From positions 496,001 through 560,000 of the forward strand of contig CAJSYZ010000006.1 of the NCBI GenBank assembly GCA_910574455.1: 64,000 bases of DNA. The letters are read 5' to 3'. The position numbers were made by a program, and so were the translations under genes. Source of the DNA: Trichaptum fuscoviolaceum. Its lineage: Eukaryota > Basidiomycota > Agaricomycetes > Hymenochaetales > Trichaptaceae. Position 1 is the first letter of the stretch. Every line of letters begins with the position of its first letter. Shown piece by piece: positions 1 to 9,929 of the stretch. Under the pieces are notes generated by a model. The model was not told the DNA's origin. It saw only the letters and a list, made by a program, of their open reading frames with translations, and did not search any database.

Positions 1-340
1 GCTCAGCTTCAACTTGAAGTTCTTGAATTGATGACGAGTCAACTTCAAGTTGAACTCTGACCCGACTCCGACTCAGCCTGAGGCTCCAACTTGAACTTGA
101 ACTTGAACTTGAACTTGAACTTGAAGTACCGCCGTCACGCCGGCCGGACAGCCTGAGTGCCACTCACCAGTGCTGGGCCAGCCTTCAAGCTCACTCAGGT
201 CCGGTGTCCGGCCTTGAACTCAGGCTCGGACTCGGACTCGGACTCGGACTCGAACTCGGACTCGAACCGTATACTACTACTAGTAGTAGTAGTAAAGTTG
301 AGATTGTGACAACTTGCCAGTCTGAGTGGACAGAACTGGA
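1..340. repeat. Hexamer and triplet simple-repeat block
   Basis: This stretch holds no gene I can support. It is built from short arrays: a TTGAAC hexamer repeated about six times near 88-124, an ACTCGG/ACTCGA hexamer run near 226-266, and an ACTACT/AGTAGT triplet run near 273-295 that forms a perfect palindrome. Reading frames through it encode only Ser-Glu-type repeats and are not taken as genes. Similar words recur in other intergenic DNA of the first 10 kb. Confidence 0.8.
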
Positions 341-369
341 AGCTTAAGCTAGGGCATGACACGGGTGCA
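341..369 (+). repeat. Left terminal inverted repeat of the 1.55 kb element
   Basis: Matches the reverse complement of 1864-1892 with one mismatch (G at 353 against A). Confidence 0.7.
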
Positions 370-1863
370 CCTGCAGGTGTACCCGGATCCGTGAAGCGCA
401 GGTACCTGCGCAAAAAAACTGATACCTGGATCCGACCCGGAACCGTGGGAAACGGATCCGGGTCTACCTGGACCCGTTACCTGCAGGTATTGCAGGTACC
501 TGATACGATCCGCAGGTAATAACAGTAAGTAGTGTAGTAATAGGAGTTAAAAAAATAATAACATACCAAGTATCCCGGAGGAGGACAGCCTTGCATGGAC
601 CACGACCAGTCGAAAGGCAGTGGTGGTGCTGCCGAATAGCGGGAGAAGAAAGGAATGGGACCACAGTTCAACGCTTTGCCAGGCGTTCCGTGGGCGAGTT
701 CGCAAGCCCAGCATGCGAGCTGACCTTGGTGATGTAGCAAGAGTGGATTTGGGCGGGGGCGCGCCATCGTTCGAAGCCTGCTCGGAGAATGCGATGGGGA
801 CATCTTGTCTTTTGCTGGATTGCCTCTGCCCCGCCTGGTGCTGCCGTTACCAATCTCCGGTGACGGCGCCCGCAATTGATTGTTATTGCAGGTGCGGGTG
901 CCTCGCGCGTCGAGTGCCACACCGCCAGGGAGTTCGGGAAAGGGGACATGGTTTGCGCAGGGATGATCGGCGAGACAGAGATAGGGATCATAGGGTCTTC
1001 GATGATAGACCGCCTCGCAGGCACCACAACGACGACAAGTCGCACCATCGCCCTCGTGAAGATGACTTGCTGGCCCTCCCCGTCGACGCGATCGCTTCCG
1101 CTTGGGCGAATCTGGATGGCCTTGGAGAGGGCGAGGAGGCGGTCGCCCTGTGTGGGCGACATTGGGCGACGGTGACAGGCACCAAGGGGTTGCGGCGGTG
1201 GAAGTTGGCTGACGACACATACCACTTGTGAGGCGGCATCATGAGTGTGGACGATAGTGAGTGTCACGGTTGCTGAACGAGCAGCATGTCGAGGGCGACG
1301 AGCGGAGTCGATGGAAGGGGAGATCAGCACGGAAAGGAGATGAAAAAAGCAATAAAAAGACGTACCAGCAGACCGATTCAACCTCTGCAGTACGAGATTC
1401 TTGCTTGGTCTTCGCCGCGCACCGGCCTCGCCGAGCTCGCGGTCCTATTCTGTCTTGCGGTCGCCCGCGCGGACGGACGACTTGCAGGCGGTCTCTGAGC
1501 GCAGAGTCGAGTCCGCCGCCAAGTTGGCGAGCGCGCATTTGGCGGGGAGGCGATTATCGGGCTCGAGGTTGTCATCGAAGTTGGCAGGGGTCAAGAAATC
1601 AAGTATAACTTCCATAGGGAGCTTCGAGATAGCTCGGAAGTGGTCATGTCGAGTAAAAAGTAATGGCACATCGTTGCGTTCGTCGCGCTCAAGGTCAGTG
1701 CACGTGATTGACCGGGTACCTGCAGGTACCCGGTCAGGTACCTGGGCTCAAGAAATACAAACCTGGATCTGCAGGTAATCGTGGGAACCAGGTACCTGCG
1801 CACAGGTGCACCTGGAACCGCAGGTATTTGAGCGCAGGTACCTGCAGGTACCCACGGATGACC

Positions 1864-1892
1864 TGCACCCGTGTCATGCTCTAGCTTAAGCT
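1864..1892 (-). repeat. Right terminal inverted repeat of the 1.55 kb element
   Basis: Partner of 341-369. The sequence just outside (GCTTAAG) repeats part of the end palindrome, so the exact boundary is uncertain by a few bases. Confidence 0.7.
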
Positions 1893-2688
1893 GCTTAAGA
1901 CTGGATCATTCAGCTGCCAGTGGCTAGTAGTAGTACGGTACCCTGCCAGTGAGTACTAATAGTAGGTAGTAGTAGTCGCCAAACATCACTGGCATGCCAG
2001 TGGCATTCAAGTTCAATTTCAAGTTGAAGTTGTCGGCGCGCGCAACTTGAATGCCAACTCCGAGTCGGATCATTCAGCCTGCCAGTGAGTTGCAGTGATC
2101 ATGATGTCCGACTCCGACGGCCCGGGAGTCACGGCAGTAGTACGTGGCAGCCTGAGGTACTAGTAGCGTTTCCACTCCGAGCCGTCGGACTTTCAACTAG
2201 TTCAAGTTCAAGTTCCGAATTTAGTAGCCTGAGTACCCCATGCCCACAACTTGACGTTGCACCCCAGTGAGCCTGAGCGACGTGTCGTGCCCGAGTCTAG
2301 TACTTAGGCTTGTTCTTCAACTTCACACATCAACAGCTTGAAGCCCTCTCATCCTGAAGTCCACCTGAATTTCATCCTACTTGTAGACTGCTGGCACTGG
2401 TGGTGAGTGAGCTTTCAGCCTTCTAGATCTACTTCATCCACTAACTGAGATCTTCAAGCTTGTACTTCTAGTACTACTAGTAGTAGCTCTACCGATTAGA
2501 ACCACTCAGGCTACAGCCTCAGGCCGAGCGTGAGCCTGATCCGCTTCAAGTTCGCTACTACTACTTAGTACTACTACTCGCTACCGAACTTCCGCGTGAG
2601 GTAGTACCACTACTACCACTACCACTACTATTACTAATATTCGGCATCACTACTCACGGCAAGCCTGAGACTCCTCCAGTTTGCAGTT
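1893..2688. repeat. Intergenic simple-repeat block
   Basis: Dense in ACT/AGT triplet runs (for example 2470-2485, 2560-2580 and 2608-2640), in TTCAAGTT/AACTTGAA words and in TGCCAGTG words. I see no convincing coding sequence. The promoter of the gene starting at 2689 must lie at the right end of this block. Confidence 0.6.
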
Positions 2689-5102
2689 ATGCCATCATAC
2701 AATAGTAAGAAGCGTCAGCGCAGCCCGAAAAGTGAAGGTGAGCCTGAGTTTGAGTCGGACCCCTCGCCGGTTCTGACAATTATTTCGAAGAATCCGAATC
2801 CGAGTCGGAGCATCGTTCCAGTCGTAATCGGTACTCGAAGGGCCGTGAACGTTCCTATTCACCGCCGTATTCACAGAAGGGCTGGCACAGCAAGAACAGA
2901 AGTAATAAACGGAGACTTTATGAGCACAGTCTCACGAGCACTCCGGGGCCGAGCCTTACCAGCGCCAGTGGGCAATACCAAGACAGGACCAGCTCTTCAT
3001 ACCCTGCGGGCTCGAACCGCGACCATAGAGGCAGCGCACAACACGTACACAACAGTTATAACCCGCGTGAAGAACTTGGAACATACTTTGGCGCCAATGG
3101 CTATCGAGGGGAGACTCAGAGGCGGGACGTCGCGCAGAACGATCCGACTATTCCAAATAAGAGGGTTCTTCAAATTAGCGTCCTCAACCCTTCAACCCCT
3201 TCACCTACTCCTCGGCCTCGATTCAGCCGCAGCCCACGTAGTACTCCAAATGACATGTTGTCGGATTTGCGTTCTAAAGTGTCTGCTGCCCAAAAATCTA
3301 TGCGCAGTTCGCCGGCAATTGGAGTATCGGATTCTCAAGTTGATAACGTCGATCCAAGCGAAGGTAACGCATTCTTCCTCCCTTTTCTATCATAGTCTGT
3401 GTCCAAAGCTAACCCTTCACTGGCACAGAAAACATCGAATCGGCTCACTTGATCCCAAAGAGTTCATCTCATTCGCCAACCCCCTCTGAGCTCGCGCCCT
3501 TATACAATCCAAATGCAGGAGTCAAGCAGCTGCAGGACTTGACCAAGAAGCTGAAAAAATGGGAGGAATTTCATAAAAAGGATTCCAATGAATTGAGGGC
3601 TCGAGTTACGGATTTGGAGAAGAGGTTTGCCGTGATGGAAGGAGTCCAGAAGAACGTTGCAGATACTTTAAATGACGTATCAGTGTCAATCGATCTCGTG
3701 GAAGACAAAATGTCTGGGGTAAGTAACATGATCACATTTCTAAAAAGAGTGACATCTAAAAACATACCCTTGTTAGTCACGGCAAGCAGGCGACGCTGTA
3801 AGAATGAGGAAGCTTACAGATAATCTACTGACCTACCTCCGGGAAGGCTGTGCAATTGTCCTTGATTTCACTGGCGAGGAGATACTGAGAACCAAGTACT
3901 CACATAATTCTGTTCCCGGCACTCTCAATTACTTTGCCGCCAACTTTAAGACATTGTCTGTCGTCATGCATGAACACTTTAACCGATACCTTCGAGTTTA
4001 CTTGCCACCTCCGACTTCGAGTTGTTCCCCGGAACCGGAAGAAATATCCTACACTGTGGTAAAAGACCCACCACATGTCAAATTTATCCTGAATCGTGAA
4101 GCTCGGCAACGTCAAAACCTGCCATTCGACGCATCTCAGGTGAACAAATTAACTGCTTTCCGGTTCTTTCTACCATATTTCCAGCTCCATTACAACGCAC
4201 TTTACGATTTCATCGTAGAAATTGACAAACTCCTCCAACAATCGGCAGCTCTTCAGTTTAATTTCAAGCCCAATGCACAGGAAAGGCTCTACTCAATGAC
4301 GGTGGACAACCCAGGAACTTTCGTAACGCCTGCGGTCCAACTGTTTGGGGGATTGCCTCAGGTACGCCCTCAGCCTGACGTTCACAAGCATCTAGTCTTT
4401 AAAGACTCGGAGATTGGACGGAGACTGGCGCTCACACTTTGGGACAAGGTCCGCGCACTCCATAACGGTGAAGAAGTGCCGAACTTTGTTATGGCCGACG
4501 ACCTTCGCATCAAATCTGTTGAAGACATGAAAAGGACCTTGAAGGCCTTGGGGCCTAATCCCTCTTTCGCTGATTTTTTGAACAAACTCGACTTACGAGA
4601 TGTCCGTCGTTTGGAAAGGATTCAGCGGGAGTTGATACATGGTTTTAAAGTCGTCAAGAGGTGGTTGCAAATAGTCCTCAACGAGGATCTTTTCCACACA
4701 GTCATGGGTAACCAGCTATCCTGTTCAATCCGCTACATAATGAACGATATCATACATGCTCGGGAGGAGAGGACTGACGCAGTCCTTGACTCTATTGAGA
4801 AGTTCACGGCTTACGTAGACTTGAAGGATACCCACAATAGTACCCGCTATGATAAATTTCAAGACCAACTGATAGCAACGGTGCTCGAGATATGTAACGA
4901 TATACCACCCGGAGCGAGGGTTACGGCCGGGGCTTCGACTGCCAGGACGAGTTTATCACCGGGAGAGATCTACAACTCACAGTATCGCGATTATCTAAGC
5001 GAAGTGATGAACCGAAAGCCTGAGGATATTTGCACACCGATGTATCTTCCTAATGGCAAGCAGGAAGAAAGGTCTTCTAATAGAAACAGTCACCACAACT
5101 AG
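2689..5102 (+). CDS. SR-rich, coiled-coil protein of unknown function
   Basis: Four exons (2689-2737, 2791-3363, 3429-3718, 3777-5102) join in frame to give 745 aa. Introns are 53, 65 and 58 nt with GTGAGC, GTAACG and GTAAGT donors. The start is the first ATG, MPSYNSKKRQRSPKSE. Residues 1 to about 210 are rich in Arg, Ser, Tyr, Gly and Pro (YSKGRERSYSPPYSQ), like a disordered RNA-binding or scaffold region. A heptad-rich stretch around 235-310 (KQLQDLTKKLKKWEEFHKK, then RVTDLEKRF) predicts a coiled coil. The C-terminal 430 residues look folded and soluble. I do not recognise a family. The gene sits between repeats and a transposon remnant, so it may belong to an expanded agaricomycete family or be transposon cargo. 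The product is unknown; the gene structure is well supported. Confidence 0.7.
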
Positions 5103-5541
5103 CTGTTGCGGGGCAGAGCTGGACTCGGAGGTGAAGCTATGACTTGGAGTTCCCATGTAATCTTTGCGCTATGCTAGTGTCTACAGTTTTTCCTTGTGTC
5201 GCTTTGTGATTTGCTGATAATAACATTGCCTTGACCAACCTGAATGAAATACTACTGCCATGATATCATTGCCAGTGTACCACTAGTAGTATACTGTACA
5301 ACTTGAAAGCAAGCCAAGAACACCATAACTTGAAGTTGAAGTTAAAACAGTGTCATGGTACTACTAGTCTTTAAGAGCCAATGCTGCAATGCCAGTGTAG
5401 TACTACGTTACATACGTAGTACTAAGGTCTGTTTCGTCTAGTACATCCTTTTGTTTCATTGCCATATCCGAGTCCTCACTCGTAAGTTTCAATATAGTAC
5501 ATTCAAGGTTGTGTATGCTAATTGAAAAGCTTTACTTCAAG
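5103..5541. other. Intergenic, repeat words only
   Basis: Contains TGCCAGTG words, AGTACTACT runs and AACTTGAAGTTGAAGTT near 5331-5344. No gene is seen. It separates the 3' ends of the convergent 2689-5102 gene and the Plavaka pseudogene. Confidence 0.6.
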
Positions 5542-8500
5542 TTAGTAGTAATCATTGTCTAGTTTCGTACAATGTTTCGTGCATGTGCATTCAGCAAATC
5601 TGTTAACGTAGAATCTATCGTAAAAGTCCAGGGATTCCTCAGGTGTCAATGACTTCGGAGGAGATTCGTCACCCTTCGGGACCCCAAGGAGGTGAGCTAA
5701 ACGAAAGATGTCCCCTATATCTATCACAGACAGCTTCGGAGCCTTGCAGTCACGGTGATAGTGATGTCTGCCACTGTCATTCACTCCGGGACAGCGTCCG
5801 ACACAGGCGGTAGAGCTCTCCAACTCATATGCTGGTTCAACTATCCACATTCTTGTTTTCGGGTCGGGCGATTCTCCAACACGCTTGAAAAACTGGACGA
5901 GAGCGCATTCCTGACGTTCCACTTTAACGGTGAATGAGAAAAAAAGTATAACCCTGGCAACTCTCATTCCTGCGAACCCCTGTTTGCGGGAACCACCTCG
6001 GACAAGAACTGCATCTCGTCGAGGTTTTCCGCGCCAAGAGGGACTGGACCTGATCACCTCCCTCATTGCTTGTTCTATAGGGATCGATTCACCACGATAC
6101 GCAAAGAACGCGGTGGCTGAATGGAAAATTGAAAAGTCATTGCTAATATCCAGTTTATAGTGTTCAAATCCGTTGTAGTTTAATTTGGCTTGCCTGCTAC
6201 TACTAGTAGTAGCAGAACACTTTGAGTTGGTGTTACAACTTTCGTACTTGTTGAATAAGTGTTTCTTGATGAGTTGTTGGAGTTGTCGAAGTTCTGGATA
6301 GCCTTCTATTGCCACGAGAGCATCGAGCTGTTTAGGGTACACTTTACTGGACTCTGCAAGGATAACAATAAACAAGTTGGATTTGCAGCACCAAAAGGAT
6401 GTTTCACTAACGTTTTTTCGAAGCCATTAACGTAAAGCTCAAAGGGTCATTCCCGCCACCCAAGCGGAGCTGGCGTTCAGCATTTCCTACGCCATGAACC
6501 GCACCACGCTGTGGCTCATCTATTAAACTTTTGGAATCGTCCAAATCTGCAATTTCGTTGAGCTCTTGAATACCCACAATGGCATCGAAGAAGTCATCTG
6601 TATCATCAGCTTCACCTACTACTAATACATCACGTTGTTGCATCTGCTCTCCCCCACTGGCATCAGGGTCCCTCTCAGCGTCATCCGACTCTGACTCTGA
6701 CGACATATTCTTGCGCAAAACATCTCGCAAAGCTCTCCACGAAGCCTCGGCTAACGTATCATCCAGCATTCCACGCCTTTTGAAGTCTGCCCTTGATGCA
6801 ATAAGTTTACTGAGTCGTTGGTTTGCTGTGATCATCTGACCCAAGGGATCATTTTTGTTTGAGCGTCGCCATGTTTCCTTGACCGCGTAAATGTGCTTAT
6901 TCTCTGTGATCGATGAACATAGTCCACTCGGTGCAGCGAACAGAGGAATCATTGTAGGATAGTGGACCATGGCATGCTGTCGTGGTAGTGAGAAGTTGTC
7001 CCGGATACCCATAGCTATGAATATTTGCCGATATTGATGAAAGCAATCCAGAGAGGCTTTGATCTGATCAAGTGTTGAGGCTGTAATCGTGTACCGACGC
7101 ACAAGATGTCAGAAGTCGAGAAATGCACTCAATGCATGAATTATATCATCCTGCACAATGCCCACAATAGCCGGAAGATACACCTAAGCGGTTTACATCG
7201 ACTACTATCAGCAAACGACCGCCTCAAACAAGAAGGAAAAATCACATACTTTCATAAGTGCCTTTGAATCATTGCCTGTCCATTGCTTGAAGCCTCGGCC
7301 TTCGGGGAATCTACGTAGTCCAGGAAAAGGAGCAGCGACTCTGATTCTACGCGGAGGTCAGCGATAGTATTCATATTATACAAATTGTTTGAGAATGGCA
7401 CCTTTTATCCACAATATCCAGCTCTGTTGTGGTCAAGCTCTGGCATATCCACTCGACAAGATGATCCTTGAAAACACCTTTGATGATTTGGTGCAATAGG
7501 TCCGGAGAAATGAGATTGCATATATCTGCGCGCGGAAAGTCATTGGTGAAGGGCTACGGGAAAACATAGTTCTTAGAAGCGCATCCAATGGAGAATTTGG
7601 AGCACATACCACGATATCTTGGTGGAACCCATACTCTTTGCGAATTGTTGCTCTGGTTAAGTTGTTGTCATTTACCTGCTCTATCAATCGTTCGTGTAGC
7701 TCTTTTGTTCGAGGATTTGATGCAAACTCCGGATTATCTAGGTCCTTGTGGGGAGCTGTGCATCTATATAGCCACCGTAAGCCATTTCCTCAGACTCCTA
7801 TGCGATTTTGGAAAGGATGGTACTTACTTGCAGCACCATCCAGTGCATATTGCGCATAGACTCACCTGTTCCGGATAATCGGCTATATACGAGCCGAGTC
7901 CGAGAACCGACCTACGCAAGTGACCATCAGGGCACCGGAGAATGGTCTGTTCATTGTTTATGGACATGGCGGTCTTCAGTGAACTCAAGATTCTCGATAT
8001 AGATGAATGAAAAATTTGATGTCTAAAGCGACGGAAGTCATCTGACTTTTCGTACTGTCGCTCAGCTGCAAAAAAGCGTCAAAACACAATTGAATGGCTC
8101 AGTTTTTGACACACACTCTTTGGTATTGCTAAAAATGCTACAAGCTGGACTGTATTCAACTTTTGGGACCGCCGGGCCTTGTTTGATACATTTCCTATTG
8201 AGAGATATAACGGATAATATTTGTTGTTGCCAGTTCCAACGGAAACTGTTGTCTTGTCGCTCCCCAAGATCACCGGAACGAACATAGATCCATGGACTGC
8301 TTTATCTTCGGCGTAGATCTTATTCTAAGTCAAGGATAATCAGTATGTTTCCTGCGAGTTCATGAGTCATGACCTACAGCCTGTTCCCAAGCAAAATTTC
8401 CGGACATGTAATTTCTGAACACTCGTTCTTTGTCATTGATGTCATCAGATTCCTCCTTTGGCTGATATTCACGAAATGGGACATAGTCGAATTCGCCTTC

Positions 8501-9554
8501 TAAAGCCGTATTATCCACCAAATTTCGGATCACTTCCAAGGGATCCCGATACCATACATCATATCCTTTCCTCTTCCATGACTCGGTGTTCTCGTCTGTC
8601 GCTTTTTGGCCATTGTTGTCCGTGTAGAAGTTACTAAAGGATTTCCAAGGCACATCACCAACTCTCGTAGCGTCAATGACATTGTACAACTTTTGTGCGT
8701 CTCCATCGAGTAGCGTACTAGTGGGATCCAGATCTGAGTCATCGTCGGGCTTAGTTACGTCCAACTCAGAATATCCGCCAGATTTCGCGTTCTTCACAGA
8801 CTGAATTCGCTGGTAAGCCTTCATGATTCCGAGAAGCTTTGTTATATTACCAGCAGACATTTGCTCATCGCGATAAAGAAAGTCTGCGAGCTCAAAATCT
8901 GCTCGGCACAAATAGGGAGACCAGTCATTTGGTGCAGGTTCATTTCGCGGAACAGGTGGTTCGTCGTTTTCTAAGTTGTTTCCTTCCGCATCACACGGGG
9001 TGGCTGCACGATGTTTTTCATCAGAGTGCTATCAAACCGAGGACAATATACTTGGTGCGCACCATTCATATATCTGTGATACACCTTTAGGTCACCATCA
9101 CTCTCCTCATGATCTCCAACGTCGAAGTCCAAATCTTCAGAGGATGCACTACGGCCACTGTCACTTCCGGTGCCAGAATGGGACAGAGAATCAGGTCTGT
9201 CTAGGTCTTGAAGCAGCTCGTCTCGGCCTATACTGAGCATCGAGATATCCTGTGTAAGCATGGAAATATCGTAATCGTAGGAGTCAGGGCCGCTCTCAAA
9301 ATGACCCTCTGTTGGAAGTTCGGACGACCTCGGTAGAGGTTGAGGAGTTGGAGCTCGTGTGGGTCGAATAGGTGAAGGATCATAGTAGTCGTGACCACAG
9401 GCAGTAGTCTTGCCACGGATGACATCGGATGAGCTGAATATTCATGTCTTGCTCTTCCAGATTGACTCTTGAACGTCCTACTACAGCTGGGCAAGGTGCA
9501 TCGAATAGTTGGTGGAAAATGAAGGGGATCGTGCTTTTTCCGTGTCGCTGGCAT
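5542..9554 (-). pseudogene. Plavaka-type transposase gene, decayed
   Basis: Fragments in several minus-strand frames follow the order of Plavaka (CACTA-like) transposases of agaricomycetes. From the N-terminus: a C2H2-like finger (CTLPSCSRTFKSQSGRARHE, about 9420-9510); YHRYMNG (about 9060); a WSPYLCRADFELADFL block (about 8870-8920) followed by ESWKRKGYDVWYRDPLEVI (about 8520-8580); FPGLRRFPEGRGFKQWTGND (about 7260-7320); SLPRQHAMVHYPTMI and GLCSSITENKHIYAVKETW (about 6880-6990); and the DUF6830-like end with ARVILFFSF, MWIVEPAYELE and FYVNRFAE (5560-6150). Damage includes an in-frame TGA at 7109-7111 in the otherwise conserved FLDF-x-x-LVRR motif and a frame change near 8975. A normal intron (about 7182-7245) is still recognisable. 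The family call is from my knowledge of Plavaka motifs. The copy is near full length but probably inactive. Confidence 0.8.
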
Positions 9555-9929
9555 CAATGTAACCTTCAGTAGTACATGTCGATGATTGGGACTCACAGCT
9601 GAGTGCCAGCAGGCTGGCAGTGAGTGAACTTGAACCTGAGTTTAAATTAGTCATAGTACTACTAGTACTACTGGTAGTACGCCGGTAAGGCTGCCAGCCT
9701 GAGTGCAGTGCCAGCCTGAGTGCCAGTGAGTACTAGTACTAGTACTACTACTAGTAGTAGTAGTAAGTCACACACTGTGGCAGCCTGGCCAGTGGCAGCC
9801 TGCCAGTGAGTGAGTGGGCGTAAATTTTCAACTTCAAGTTGTCTAAGATAGACGCCCCCGCCTCCCTGATCTTGAACTAGCACCTTCGATCCATCTTATT
9901 ATCACCCAAGTCTCAAAACACTGCACAAA
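9555..9929. repeat. Intergenic repeat block (TGCCAGTGAGT and ACT/AGT runs)
   Basis: CTGGCAGTGAGTGA, TGCCAGTGAGTACT and TGCCAGTGAGTGAG occur within about 200 bp (about 9613-9812), together with AGTACTACTAGTACTACT triplet arrays. This could include the decayed outer end of the Plavaka element, but I could not pair it with a left inverted repeat. The promoter of the gene at 9930 is at its right end. Confidence 0.5.

Larger units (their letters stand above)
341..1892. mobile_element. 1.55 kb element with 29-bp terminal inverted repeats
   Basis: Bases 341-369 and the reverse complement of 1864-1892 agree at 28 of 29 positions. The ends begin with the palindrome AGCTTAAGCT and continue through GCATGACACGGGTGCA. 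Inside each end lie clustered copies of the palindrome CAGGTACCTG and of GGTACCTGCAGGTACC (about 400-520 and 1710-1855), like subterminal repeats of DNA transposons. The core (about 560-1700) is GC-richer than the flanks and is open in several overlapping frames, but I recognise no transposase. I infer a non-autonomous TIR element that may carry host-derived sequence. A target-site duplication is not evident. Confidence 0.6.

Noticed and set aside
477..1381. Three overlapping long frames on both strands inside the 1.55 kb element
   Set aside because: GC-rich DNA lacking stops gives open frames on both strands; none resembles a transposase or other known protein.
5270..9735. Terminal inverted repeats for the Plavaka remnant built from TGCCAGTG words
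   Set aside because: The words occur on the same strand at both sides and at many other places, so no inverted pair could be defined.
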